Part shown: in pieces, positions 26,010-35,149 of the stretch
Layout: every line of letters starts with the position of its first letter
Numbering within the stretch: position 1 is the stretch's first letter
Translations under genes and position numbers: made by a program
The notes under the pieces: model-generated
Seen by the model: the letters and a program-made list of their open reading frames with translations, nothing else
Told to the model about the DNA's origin: nothing
Database searches by the model: none
DNA from: JAJDIA01 sp031555735
GTDB taxonomy: Bacteria; Bacteroidota; Bacteroidia; Bacteroidales; Tannerellaceae
NCBI GenBank assembly: GCA_031555735.1
Contig: JAVBUE010000034.1
Span: 19,190-83,189 of the forward strand
Length of the DNA stretch: 64,000 bases
Direction: 5' to 3'

Positions 26010-26077
26010 CAAAGATACAGCCGCCCCGGAAGCCGCGTGATAGGCGATTCGTTCAAAAATAGTAGCTAAAAATGTCA
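26010..26077 (-). promoter_or_regulatory. Shared fimbrial promoter motif, copy D
   Basis: CAAAGATA at 26010-26017 (minus -7 TATCTTTG), 22 nt, ATAGGCGATTCG from 26040, GTTCA, then TAAAAATGTCA 22 bp beyond the first half-site. It precedes the major pilin gene. Confidence 0.65.
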
Positions 26078-26446
26078 ACGGCTCAAATACCTGCAAATTG
26101 ATAGAAATACACATTTTTTAGGAGACGGGCAGCGAAGCATCCGAAAGAACTTCATGTAGATTAAGAACTATATTAAAGGCTGTATATCAATAGAATAACA
26201 ACATTTCAGCGAAACAGCAGATTCCCTTCACCCATGTCATTTTTATCATCTTTTGACAGTTATCCCACGCAACGTCGCTCCGCCCTGCGGGCTAATTCTA
26301 TCACCCGGATAGGCATACCCCTCTTGTGTGAAATGAATACAATTGCAGGGCAGGTAAGCAAGGCGGACGAATTTAATCCCCCTCTTTGCTTGTGGATTAA
26401 GTATATTTCCACCATCAGCAAAACAAAATAATCCGGGGAAAAAGAC
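26078..26446. other. Intergenic region, no supported gene
   Basis: About 370 bp upstream of the ATPase repeats. It contains a GCCCTGCGGGC palindrome near 26282 like those in the 8.2-kb repeat area. No gene is recognised. Confidence 0.5.
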
Positions 26447-26533
26447 TGAAAACCTCAAAAACGTGTATATTTGTATCTGTGAAAACCTCAAAAACGTGTA
26501 AATAACGCGTTTTGAAAACCTCAAAAACGTGTA
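26447..26533 (+). promoter_or_regulatory. Three direct repeats at 33-bp spacing (operator of the ATPase gene)
   Basis: TGAAAACCTCAAAAACGTGT followed by A occurs at 26447, 26480 and 26513, identical over 21 bp. A -7 box TATATTTG (26466-26473) overlaps the end of the first repeat, so the second repeat covers the start site and the third lies in the leader. This layout suits cooperative repression, perhaps autoregulation. Confidence 0.8.
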
Positions 26534-26545
26534 AACGATATCAGC

Positions 26546-27916
26546 ATGAAGCGGAAGATTTATCAAAAACTGCTTAACTGGAAGCAGGATCGCAAGGGCG
26601 ATGTGGCTCTCTTGATAGAGGGAGCACGACGTATAGGAAAGAGTTTTATTGTGGAGGAGTTCGCACGTACGGAGTACGACTCTTATATCCTTGTGGACTT
26701 CAGCAAAGTGAATCCCCAGGTAACCACCTTCTTCGATCTCTATTTGGATGATCTCGACACACTCTTCTTACACCTTGAAGTATATTTTAAGCGGAAACTG
26801 AGCCCACGACTGTCGATCAACGAAGAAGCCCGTTCGCTCATCATCTTCGACGAGGTGCAGTTTTGCCCCCGTGCCCGTGCAGCGATCAAGCATCTGGTGG
26901 CCGATCATCGGTATGACTATATCGAAACCGGTTCGCTCATCTCTATCCGGAAGAATGTGAAAGACATCATGCTGCCTTCCGAGGAGCATGCCATCGAGAT
27001 GTTCCCCATGGACTTTGAAGAATTCCTTTGGGCGCTGGGGGATGAAATGATGATGGATTACATTCGCATGCAGTTTGAAAACCGGCAGCCGATGGGTGCA
27101 TTCCACCGGCGGGCGATGGACTACTTTCGCCAGTATCTGATTGTGGGAGGTATGCCGCAAGCCGTGTCCAAGTATATAGAAACACGGGATTTTAAGAAGG
27201 TGGACGAAGTGAAGCGTGATATTCTCTCCCTCTACCGCAACGACATCCACAAGTATGCCGATAATCAGGAAACAAAAGTAGCGGCCATCTTTGAAGAGAT
27301 TCCCGGTCAATTGCAGAAACACGAAAAGAAGTTCCGCCTCGCAGCTCTGACGGGTGATGCACGGATGCGCGACTATTCACAGGCCTTTTTCTGGTTGAGT
27401 GATGCAAAAATCATCAATTGTTGTTATAATTCTACAGAACCCGGCATCGGACTGAGGCTCAACGAAGAACGAACCACCTTGAAATGTTACATGGGTGATA
27501 CGGGATTGCTCATCAGCCACGCGTTCGACGAGCGAGGCATCGTGCGCGAAGAGGTATATCAAAAGTTGATGTTCGACAAGCTGGAGGTAAACCGGGGTAT
27601 GCTGGTGGAGAATATCGTGGCGCAGATGCTACGGGCGTCGGGACACAGGCTCTACTTCTTCAGCAATCATTCAACCTCCGTTGCCGACGACCGGATGGAG
27701 ATCGACTTCCTTATCGCGAAGCCTGTTGCTACCAGCCGGCATAATATCTCACCCCTTGAAGTGAAATCCGGTAAGAAATACTCCCTCACCTCGCTTAAAA
27801 AGTGCATGGCTAAATATGGTCCTCAGCTTGCCACGCCCTATGTACTACACGATAAAGAACTGAAAATAGCAGACGGCATTGTGTATCTGCCGCTGTATAT
27901 GACCCCCCTGTTATAA
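26546..27916 (+). CDS. AAA-family ATPase with DUF4143 C-terminus
   Basis: 456 aa. Walker A GARRIGKS lies at 26-33 and the Walker B-like LIIFDEVQF near 100. The C-terminal part (FDKLEVNRGMLVENIVAQML, YFFSNHSTSVADDRMEIDFLI, SPLEVKSGKKY) is the DUF4143 nuclease-like fold with the E-x-D...E-V-K pattern. Members are widespread in Bacteroidales; their cellular role is poorly known, and an effector or antitoxin-like function has been suggested from the fold only. The gene is transcribed alone between fimbrial genes and GH51, behind three direct repeats that probably control it. Confidence 0.88.
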   Translation: MKRKIYQKLLNWKQDRKGDVALLIEGARRIGKSFIVEEFARTEYDSYILVDFSKVNPQVTTFFDLYLDDLDTLFLHLEVYFKRKLSPRLSINEEARSLIIFDEVQFCPRARAAIKHLVADHRYDYIETGSLISIRKNVKDIMLPSEEHAIEMFPMDFEEFLWALGDEMMMDYIRMQFENRQPMGAFHRRAMDYFRQYLIVGGMPQAVSKYIETRDFKKVDEVKRDILSLYRNDIHKYADNQETKVAAIFEEIPGQLQKHEKKFRLAALTGDARMRDYSQAFFWLSDAKIINCCYNSTEPGIGLRLNEERTTLKCYMGDTGLLISHAFDERGIVREEVYQKLMFDKLEVNRGMLVENIVAQMLRASGHRLYFFSNHSTSVADDRMEIDFLIAKPVATSRHNISPLEVKSGKKYSLTSLKKCMAKYGPQLATPYVLHDKELKIADGIVYLPLYMTPLL

Positions 27917-27934
27917 GGCCGTTGGGATAGCCCC

Positions 27935-29476
27935 TTACTTCACTTCCACCACCAGGATGGAGTGCGGGGGGAGGGTGAGGGTGAGCTCGTTGCCCGATAC
28001 CCTGGCGGCGGTGAAAGGTTGGGGGCGGACGGTGTCCGGTTGTTCGAAGCTGTTGTATGCCGTGATGGCCGGGGCGGTGAGGATACGGGCGGAGACGCTT
28101 TTCGCCCGGGCATCGCCCAGGTTGATCCGGACGTTGCGACTGGCGTCGAGGTCGATATTCGCCAGCGTGATATGCGTACGTCCCTCTTTCTGCGAGGCGG
28201 AAGCGCTTACCAGCGGCAGTTCCCGGCCGCGGATCGTTTTCGTATCGGCGATCAACTGCAACGGCACATAGGTAGCATCCTGATGCACGCGGTACATCTC
28301 GAACACATGGTACGTAGGGGTGAGCACCATCCGGTCGTCTTGGGTGAGGATCATGGATTGCAGCACGTTCACGATCTGCGCGATGTTCGCCATCCGGATG
28401 CGGTCGGTATAGCGGTTGAAGATGTTGAGCGTAAGCGCCGCCACGAACGCATCGCGCAAGGTGTTCTGCTGATAGAGGAAGCCCGGGTTCGTGCCCGGCT
28501 CCACATCCCACCACGTGCCCCACTCGTCCACCATGAGGCCGATGCGTTTGGCGCGGTCGTACTGATCCATCAGGGCGATGTGTCGTTTCAGCACCTCTTC
28601 GATCTCAAGGCATTTGCCGATGGTGGTATAATATTCGTCGGCCGAGAACTGCGTGGCCGATCCCTTGCTACCATCCCATCCCTTCACCGTATAATAATGT
28701 AAGGAGAGTCCATCCATACGTCCGCCCACGTTTTTCATGAGCACTTCGGTCCAGTTGTAGTCGTAATCGCTGGCGCCGCTGGCGATCTTGAAGAGGCGGT
28801 TGCCGTCGAAGTCGCGGCAGTAGGTGGCATACCGGCGGTAGAGGTCGGCATAATACTCCGGCCGCATGCTCCCGCCGCATCCCCAGCTTTCGTTGCCCAC
28901 GCCGAGGAACTTCACGTGCCACGGTTTCTCCCGTCCGTTTTGCCGACGGAGGTTTGCCATGGGGCTGTCGCCATCGGAGGTCATGTATTCCACCCACTTG
29001 GCCAGTTCTTCCACCGTTCCGCTGCCCACGTTCCCGCTGATATACGGTTCGCAGCCGATCAGTTCGCAGAGGTTGAGGAACTCATGCGTGCCGAAGCTGT
29101 TGTCTTCCACCACGCCGCCCCAGTTGTTGTTCACCATCTTCGGGCGTTGGTTGCGCGGGCCGATGCCATCCATCCAGTGGTATTCGTCGGCGAAGCATCC
29201 GCCCGGCCAGCGCAGGTTGGGCACCTGCAGGGCTTTCAGCGCCTGGAGCACATCGGTGCGGTAGCCGTTGGTATTCGGGATCGGCGACTCCTCTCCCACC
29301 CACAGTCCGCCGTAGATGCACGAGCCGAGATGTTCGGCAAACTGTCCGTAGATATGTTTACTGATCGGTGTGTGTGCTTGTCCGGGAAAGAGGCGGATCA
29401 CCACATCCGTGTTTGTCTGCGCGGCAACGGCCAGCGCCAGCAACCATCCGAGGAAGAAGAAAAGGGGCTTTTTCAT
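27935..29476 (-). CDS. GH51 alpha-L-arabinofuranosidase, secreted
   Basis: 513 aa from ATG 29476 (MKKPLFFFLGWLLALAVAAQ signal peptide). GH51 features are ISKHIYGQFAEHLG at the start, LRWPGGCFADEYHW, the acid/base region FLGVGNESWGCGG, and the nucleophile region GLMVDEWGTWW. The C-terminal beta domain ends PPHSILVVEVK. It removes terminal alpha-L-arabinofuranosyl residues from arabinan or arabinoxylan oligosaccharides in the periplasm. No SusC/D pair is adjacent, so it is not within an obvious utilisation locus. It converges with the ATPase gene (18-bp gap). Confidence 0.93.
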   Translation of the reverse strand: MKKPLFFFLGWLLALAVAAQTNTDVVIRLFPGQAHTPISKHIYGQFAEHLGSCIYGGLWVGEESPIPNTNGYRTDVLQALKALQVPNLRWPGGCFADEYHWMDGIGPRNQRPKMVNNNWGGVVEDNSFGTHEFLNLCELIGCEPYISGNVGSGTVEELAKWVEYMTSDGDSPMANLRRQNGREKPWHVKFLGVGNESWGCGGSMRPEYYADLYRRYATYCRDFDGNRLFKIASGASDYDYNWTEVLMKNVGGRMDGLSLHYYTVKGWDGSKGSATQFSADEYYTTIGKCLEIEEVLKRHIALMDQYDRAKRIGLMVDEWGTWWDVEPGTNPGFLYQQNTLRDAFVAALTLNIFNRYTDRIRMANIAQIVNVLQSMILTQDDRMVLTPTYHVFEMYRVHQDATYVPLQLIADTKTIRGRELPLVSASASQKEGRTHITLANIDLDASRNVRINLGDARAKSVSARILTAPAITAYNSFEQPDTVRPQPFTAARVSGNELTLTLPPHSILVVEVK

Positions 29477-29605
29477 ACGTTCTATCATTATTCATTCGTG
29501 ATTCGGGGGATACCCGTTACAAAAATAGGAAAAGTAACCGACGCACACCCCTAAACAGTGCCGCTTTTTAATTGTTTTATCCATAGAATCACCTAAATAC
29601 CGCGT

Positions 29606-30643
29606 ATGCCTGTCCGATTCCTGTTATTACTCCTCCTCTTGCTGCTTCCGGCGGTGAAGGCTTTCGCCATCGAACTGGCGAAAGACACCGTCTATCTCCG
29701 CGACGGGGAAGTGCTGGTGGGGGATATCCGTGAGTTACGGCTGGGACTGCTGTCGTTCGACTCGAAAGACATCGGCCTGGTCAGCCTGAAGATCTCGAAG
29801 ATACGGACGATGAACTCCTCGTCGGACACGCTGCGGGTGGAGACTGCCGACCAGTTCATCTACTACGGCGCCATCAAGCCGTCGGCAAAAGCGGGGTGGG
29901 TGTATATCGTCACCGAATCACACCGCCACCACGTGGAGATCAGCAACATCAACAGCCTCATCCTCTTCCGGAAACGCTTTCTGGAGAATCTGTCGGGGAA
30001 TGTATCTTCCGGTTTCAGCTATTCGCATTCGAGCGGGATCGGACAGCTGAACCTGAACTTCTCCATCACCTATGCCGCCCGGAAGTATGATGTGTCGATT
30101 ACCGGCTCGGGAATCAGCTCCATCGATACCGCCACCTTCTCCCGCGACAGGGAAGACCTGGATATCGCTACCTATTATAATGTAGGAGGAGCATGGTATG
30201 GTGTGGCGTCGCTCGATTACCAGCGTAACCTCCAACTGGGTATCGCCCGCCGTTTCCAGCAATTGCTGGCGGGAGGCTATAAGGTGATCTTCAGTGCGAA
30301 CTTCCAACTGATGGGACTGGCCGGGCTGAGCGTCAGCCAGGAACGTAGCACCACGGGCGAAGACCAGAACTTCCTCTGTGAACTGCCCGCCGGGTTCTCC
30401 CTCGACTTCTTCCGCTTCTCCCATCCCAATATGCAGATCACGTCCAGCCATGTGTTCTATGCCGGGCTTACCCAGTGGGGACGTGTGCGCTACGACGGCA
30501 ACACCACCTTCGCCTGGGAGTTGTTCAAAGACTTCGATTTCTCCCTCAACTTCTACATGAACTACGACAGCCGCCCACCCGATTCTTCTTCCACGGGAAA
30601 GATAGACTACGGTACGGTGGTGGGGCTGACGTACAAGTTCTGA
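29606..30643 (+). CDS. DUF481-family outer-membrane protein
   Basis: 345 aa with signal peptide (MPVRFLLLLLLLLLPAVKAFA). The N-terminal part (DTVYLRDGEVLVGDIRELRLG) is a small SH3/Sm-like strand repeat. From about residue 130 (LSGNVSSGFSYSHSSGIGQLNLN) alternating strands continue to the C-terminal TYKF, typical of DUF481/YdiY salt-induced barrels. It is probably an outer-membrane protein of unknown function. It is a single gene, divergent from GH51 and convergent with mrp. Confidence 0.8.
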   Translation: MPVRFLLLLLLLLLPAVKAFAIELAKDTVYLRDGEVLVGDIRELRLGLLSFDSKDIGLVSLKISKIRTMNSSSDTLRVETADQFIYYGAIKPSAKAGWVYIVTESHRHHVEISNINSLILFRKRFLENLSGNVSSGFSYSHSSGIGQLNLNFSITYAARKYDVSITGSGISSIDTATFSRDREDLDIATYYNVGGAWYGVASLDYQRNLQLGIARRFQQLLAGGYKVIFSANFQLMGLAGLSVSQERSTTGEDQNFLCELPAGFSLDFFRFSHPNMQITSSHVFYAGLTQWGRVRYDGNTTFAWELFKDFDFSLNFYMNYDSRPPDSSSTGKIDYGTVVGLTYKF

Positions 30644-30656
30644 CCGGAGCGGCGCT

Positions 30657-31766
30657 TCACTTCTTTGTTACGTGCACCCGTTCGGTGGGCGCCTGGTGGT
30701 CGTTGCGGTAGTGGATCTGCGCCACGACGTTTTCCGCCAACGCCCGGAACGCCTGGCCGGTGAGGGTATCGGGATGAAGGGCGACGGGTTCGCCTGCATC
30801 GCCTCCCTCGCAGATGCTCTGCACGAGGGGGATCTGGCCGAGGAGCGGGATATCGAGGGATTCCGCCAGTCGCTTGCCGCCTTCCCGCCCGAAGAGGTAG
30901 TAGCGGTTGTTGGGCAGCTCGGCGGGCGTGAACCAGGCCATGTTCTCGATAAGGCCGAGCACAGGCACATTCACCTTCTCCGTCCGGAACATATTGATCC
31001 CTTTGCGGGCATCGGCGAGGGCTACTTCCTGGGGGGTGGTGACGACCACGGCTCCCGTTATCGCCAGCGTCTGTACCATCGTGAGGTGGATATCGCTGGT
31101 GCCCGGAGGCAGGTCGATGAGGAAATAGTCGAGATCGCCCCAGTGGGCGTCGGCGATGAGTTGCTTCAGGGCGTTGCTCGCCATGGCGCCGCGCCAGATC
31201 ACGGCATCGTCGCGGTTGACGAAGAAGCCGATCGACAGCAGCTTCACCCCGTAGTTCTCCGCCGGGCAGATCAGCTCGCGGCCATCCACCATCTCCATAC
31301 ACGGACGGGCATCTTCCACTTGGAACATCTTGGGTTGGGAGGGGCCGAAGATATCGGCGTCGAGCAGCCCTACCTTATACCCCATACCCGCCAGGGCGAC
31401 GGCGAGGTTGGCAGCCACGGTGCTCTTCCCCACGCCTCCTTTGCCGGAGGAGACGGCGATGATGTTGCGCACCTCCGGCAGCAGCTTGTCCGGCTCGGGG
31501 CGCACTGCCTGCCGGGTGACTACGCCGATATTTCCTTTGATCTCCACCTCCTCGCCCACATAAGTGAGGATAGCGGTCTCGGCCGCCTTCACCACCGATT
31601 TGATGAAAGGGTCGGCGGGTTTCTCGAACAGGAGGGAGAAGCTCACCTTGTTGCCTTCGATACGAATATCATCTTCCACCATCCCTGCCGACACGAGGTC
31701 TTTGCCCGTGCCCGGATAGCGTACTTTCGCCAATGCGTCTAAAATCAGTTTCGGATAGAGTGCCAT
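30657..31766 (-). CDS. mrp: Mrp/NBP35-family Fe-S cluster carrier ATPase
   Basis: 369 aa from ATG 31766 (MALYPKLILDALAKV), chosen over a Met two codons earlier. An N-terminal MIP18/DUF59 domain (about 1-85) precedes the deviant Walker A SSGKGGVGKST and switch motifs GLLDADIFGPSQPK and LIDLPPGTSDIH. It probably transfers Fe-S clusters to apo-proteins in the cytoplasm. The CXXC pair found near the C-terminus of ApbC/NBP35 is not visible here; only isolated cysteines (PCME, ELICPA, QSICEG) are seen. It stands alone with respect to its upstream gene, a RhuM-like protein. Confidence 0.92.
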   Translation of the reverse strand: MALYPKLILDALAKVRYPGTGKDLVSAGMVEDDIRIEGNKVSFSLLFEKPADPFIKSVVKAAETAILTYVGEEVEIKGNIGVVTRQAVRPEPDKLLPEVRNIIAVSSGKGGVGKSTVAANLAVALAGMGYKVGLLDADIFGPSQPKMFQVEDARPCMEMVDGRELICPAENYGVKLLSIGFFVNRDDAVIWRGAMASNALKQLIADAHWGDLDYFLIDLPPGTSDIHLTMVQTLAITGAVVVTTPQEVALADARKGINMFRTEKVNVPVLGLIENMAWFTPAELPNNRYYLFGREGGKRLAESLDIPLLGQIPLVQSICEGGDAGEPVALHPDTLTGQAFRALAENVVAQIHYRNDHQAPTERVHVTKK

Positions 31767-31790
31767 ATACATTATATAATTAATACGAAC

Positions 31791-32390
31791 TTACGCATCC
31801 GGATGATCTTGCCCACCTTTAATACCTTTGATCTCTTTGTCAAAATCAGATTCAAACAGGCGATCTTGTATAAACCGGTATTTTTCGAATTCGCTTTCGG
31901 CGAAAACTTTTGCCATTAGTGCAGTAACCTTACCACTCTCCCATGATGTTAAACCCATATGTTCTTTTTCTGCGTTCGCCCTGGACAGGATAAGTTCAGC
32001 TGCGGTTTGACCGTGAATGGCATAGTCACGCAAAATAGATGTTGACCATTGTCGGAAAGCAGTTGCCCGTTTGGAATTTACACGATAACCGACGGCAATA
32101 ATGGCATCCAGATTGTAATGCTTTGTGATATAGGATTTACCGTCAGAGGCAGTTACCGAGAATTCCTCGGTAACTGCCTTCTCTTCCAGTTCGTTTTCAT
32201 TGAATATGTTCTTTAGATGTAGCGATATATTATCTGTTGAACAATCGAATAAGGCCGCCATCAACTTCTGGCTAAGCCAGATCGTTTCGTCCTGAACACG
32301 TACTTCAATGCCGTCTTCTTTCGCCTGATTGGTAAAAATGAGAAATTCGGCTGTACTATTGCGTATTTGTAGTTTCTTTTTTTTAGGCAT
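31791..32390 (-). CDS. RhuM-family protein, short form
   Basis: 199 aa. The RhuM/virulence-protein core is clear: EVRVQDETIWLSQKLMAALFDCSTDNISLHLKNIF, KSYITKHYNLDAIIAVGYRVNSKRATAFRQW, then a C-terminal helix region. Many relatives are 300 aa or more and carry an additional C-terminal domain, so this may be a shortened copy. The function of the family is unknown; it often lies in variable or mobile regions near restriction systems. It is wedged between trmB (10-bp gap) and mrp with its own AT-richer composition, which suggests later insertion. Confidence 0.8.
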   Translation of the reverse strand: MPKKKKLQIRNSTAEFLIFTNQAKEDGIEVRVQDETIWLSQKLMAALFDCSTDNISLHLKNIFNENELEEKAVTEEFSVTASDGKSYITKHYNLDAIIAVGYRVNSKRATAFRQWSTSILRDYAIHGQTAAELILSRANAEKEHMGLTSWESGKVTALMAKVFAESEFEKYRFIQDRLFESDFDKEIKGIKGGQDHPDA

Positions 32391-32399
32391 ACATCCATC

Positions 32400-33158
32400 T
32401 TATTTCCCCGACGAGAGGGCGCTGCGTTTGCTGCGGTTGAAGCTGCGGTAGGGGTCGAGGGTGATCTCTGTGTCGGGTTCAACCAGTGATTCCTTTTCAG
32501 TACAAACAAAGCGGAGGTAGCGGATGTTCAGGCCGCGATCCAGCCATTGTTGCTCGTAATAGGTCTGGATGGAGAGGATGTCGTCGGCAAGGCCGCTGTG
32601 GTAGAGGTCGTCGGTCTGGCAAAGGACCGGATAGGCGTTTGCCCGCACCATCTCCACGGTATAGGTATATAGGAAATGGCTGTCGGTTTTCAGGTGGATG
32701 AGCCCGTTGTCGGCCAGCAGTTGGCGGTAGAGGCGCATGAAGCGCGTCGATGTGAGCCGCTTGCCGGCTTTCTTCATCTGCGGATCGGGGAAGGTGATCC
32801 AGATCTCCGCCACCTCACCGGGAGCGAAGAAATGGTTGATCAGTTCGATGTGTGTACGCAGGAACGCCACGTTCGGCATGCCCGCTTCGTGCGATTCTTT
32901 GGCGCCGCTCCACATCCGCGCCCCTTTGATATCCACGCCGATAAAGTTCTTCTCCGGGAATAGCTTCCCCAGTCCCACGGTATATTCGCCTTTGCCGCAA
33001 CCCAGTTCGAGCACGATCGGGTGGTTGTTCCCGAAAAAACACTCGTTCCACTGCCCTTTCATCCCGAAGCCTTTTTCCTGCAAGGCGCCGAAGGGATACT
33101 GGAACACATGCGGATACCCCGCCATGTCGTCAAACTTAGCCAATTTGTTCTTTCCCAT
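32400..33158 (-). CDS. trmB: tRNA (guanine-N7-)-methyltransferase
   Basis: 252 aa from ATG 33158 (MGKNKLAKFDDM). The SAM-binding motif is VLELGCGKGEYTVGLG, followed by NFIGVDIKGARMW and the family-defining EIWITFPDPQMKKAGKRLTSTRF. The enzyme methylates G46 in the variable loop of many tRNAs. A -7 box TACCTTTG lies immediately upstream. The length is slightly above the bacterial average because of a C-terminal extension ending SKRSALSSGK. Confidence 0.95.
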   Translation of the reverse strand: MGKNKLAKFDDMAGYPHVFQYPFGALQEKGFGMKGQWNECFFGNNHPIVLELGCGKGEYTVGLGKLFPEKNFIGVDIKGARMWSGAKESHEAGMPNVAFLRTHIELINHFFAPGEVAEIWITFPDPQMKKAGKRLTSTRFMRLYRQLLADNGLIHLKTDSHFLYTYTVEMVRANAYPVLCQTDDLYHSGLADDILSIQTYYEQQWLDRGLNIRYLRFVCTEKESLVEPDTEITLDPYRSFNRSKRSALSSGK

Positions 33159-33175
33159 GCCGCAAAGGTAACATA

Positions 33176-35074
33176 TCAACGCTGAATAAGCGGCAGGCGG
33201 AACCAGAAAGTAGAGCCTTTTCCTTCCACCGAATCGAATCCGATGGTTCCTTTGAGCGTTTCGATGATCGTTTTGGAGATCGACAGCCCCAGCCCCGATC
33301 CCTGTTTGAACTCGTTCAGCTTGATGAAGCGGGTGAAGATGCCCGACCGCTTGTCGGCCGGGATGCCCATGCCCGTATCCTTTACCGAAACGGTCACATG
33401 GTTACGGGTGCAGGTATAGGAGAGGGTGACTGTTCCTTCGTCGGTAAACTTCACCGCGTTGCTTATCAGGTTGATGAGCACCTGCGACAGCCGGTTGTAG
33501 TCCGCATGCACCGGTGCGGCGGCATGCCCGGCCACGTCGAATACCAGCTCCACGCCCGGCTTCGGCTTGAGGGAGAAGTTGCGGAACACTTCATAGCACA
33601 CATCTTTCAGCTCCACGATCTGCATGTGGAACTGCAACTGCCCGGATTCGATCTTGGAGAAGTCGAGGATGTCGCTGATCAGTTGCAGCAGCAGCTCGTT
33701 GTTTTTGTTGATCACCTCCATAAACATGGCTTTCTCTTCCGGGTCTTCGCTCTCGGCCATGAGGTTGGAGAAGCCCACGATGGAGTTGAGGGGCGTACGT
33801 ATCTCGTGGCTCATATTGGCGAGGAATGCCGATTTGAGCTTGTCGGCTTCTTTGGCGCGTATCAGTTCCAGTTCGTTCTCGTGCTTCTCGGTCACGTCCC
33901 AGAAGATATACACCAGCAGGGAGAGTTCGCTTTCGGGTATTTCGATGTGCTGGTGTACCTCGTCGATGATGTATTTACGGCCGTTGCTGGAGAAGAAATC
34001 CACGCCGTAGTTGGCCACATACTTGCCTGCGAACACCCGTTGCTGGTAATCTTTCATGACTGCGCGGATGTCGGGCATATCGGCGAAAGCCTCGTCGTCG
34101 GTCTTGCCCAGCACCTGTCCCGCTTCGAGCCCGGTGAGCCGCTCGGCCATTTTGTTGAAGTAGATATAGCGGAGGTTGTCGTTCACATCCTGGGCGACGA
34201 AGGCGATGGGGGTATGTTTGAGGATGGTGTTCATCATCGTGTTCAGGCGGGTGATCTGCTGGTGTTGCCGGAGCCGCTGTTCGATATCGCGGCAGAAGGC
34301 CCAGAAGATCTCGCCCCGTTGCGGATCGTCCACCTTATATAATTGCACTTCGATGCGGCGGACGGAGCCGTCGGGGTAGTCGTGCTTGGCGTCGAAATTG
34401 GTGATCCTCCCTTCGCGTACGGCGGGGGCGGTCTCGTTCACCCACCGCTCGATCGGGTATTCGTCGTCGATATCCGTCAGCATATAGTTGGAGATGGGTG
34501 GTTTGAAGCCGAAATTATTCATCATCAGCCGGTTCATGAACACGAAGCGGCCGTTGGCGTCGAGGGCATGTATCTCGTCGTTGGAGAAGTTGACGGCATA
34601 TTCGAACAGCTTGTTCTCGTTTTCCACCTGGCGGAGACGGTTGCTCATTTCGATCTGCTCGGTGATATCCTGCGAATAGCATACCACTTTCTTCGCCGTG
34701 CCGTCGGGCATGTATTCGGAGATGCGCAGGGCGGTCACCAGCCACACCTCTTTCCCTTCGAACAGGCGGCGGAAGGTGATCTTCGCTTTGCCGATCTCCC
34801 CGCGGATGAGGGGGAGTACGGATTCGTTCATGATCCGTTCTTTATCATCGGGGTGGATGGTGCTGGTGAACGACGCGAGGTTCACCAACGGGGCTTTCTC
34901 GTACTTGGGGAGCGCCTTGTTGTCTGTGGCTTCATCAAAATACGCCATTCCGATATCGATCACGTCGTGTTCCACATCATATTCCCAAAAGGTGGAGGAA
35001 CCGGTGTCCATCACGGTTTTCAGCAGGTTTCGTTGCAGCTCGATCTCGCGGGCATAGGTGTCGTCGGTATTCAT
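33176..35074 (-). CDS. PAS-domain sensor histidine kinase
   Basis: 632 aa from ATG 35074. It has no membrane segment, so it is probably cytoplasmic. Three PAS-like regions lie at about 10-140 (EYDVEHDVIDIG ... QDITEQIEM), 150-270 (ALDANGRFVFMN) and 280-400 (AFVAQDVNDNLRYIYFNKMAERLTGLE). The HisKA box FLANMSHEIRTPLNS places the phosphorylated His near 423. The HATPase domain has NLISNAVKFTDEG, VKDTGMGIP and GSGLGLSISKTI. It lacks a receiver domain and no response regulator is adjacent. Its start is separated from trmB by 17 bp at the 3' side. Confidence 0.9.
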   Translation of the reverse strand: MNTDDTYAREIELQRNLLKTVMDTGSSTFWEYDVEHDVIDIGMAYFDEATDNKALPKYEKAPLVNLASFTSTIHPDDKERIMNESVLPLIRGEIGKAKITFRRLFEGKEVWLVTALRISEYMPDGTAKKVVCYSQDITEQIEMSNRLRQVENENKLFEYAVNFSNDEIHALDANGRFVFMNRLMMNNFGFKPPISNYMLTDIDDEYPIERWVNETAPAVREGRITNFDAKHDYPDGSVRRIEVQLYKVDDPQRGEIFWAFCRDIEQRLRQHQQITRLNTMMNTILKHTPIAFVAQDVNDNLRYIYFNKMAERLTGLEAGQVLGKTDDEAFADMPDIRAVMKDYQQRVFAGKYVANYGVDFFSSNGRKYIIDEVHQHIEIPESELSLLVYIFWDVTEKHENELELIRAKEADKLKSAFLANMSHEIRTPLNSIVGFSNLMAESEDPEEKAMFMEVINKNNELLLQLISDILDFSKIESGQLQFHMQIVELKDVCYEVFRNFSLKPKPGVELVFDVAGHAAAPVHADYNRLSQVLINLISNAVKFTDEGTVTLSYTCTRNHVTVSVKDTGMGIPADKRSGIFTRFIKLNEFKQGSGLGLSISKTIIETLKGTIGFDSVEGKGSTFWFRLPLIQR

Positions 35075-35149
35075 AAGAGGATTATTGTACACAGCTATCT
35101 TCGTTGTAAGCAACAAAGATAGAGGATTTTACAAACATAGTATCGGAAT

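Noticed and set aside
26246..26566. Minus-strand frame across the ATPase operator
   Set aside because: Its repeated YTFLRFS segments are only the translation of the three direct repeats.
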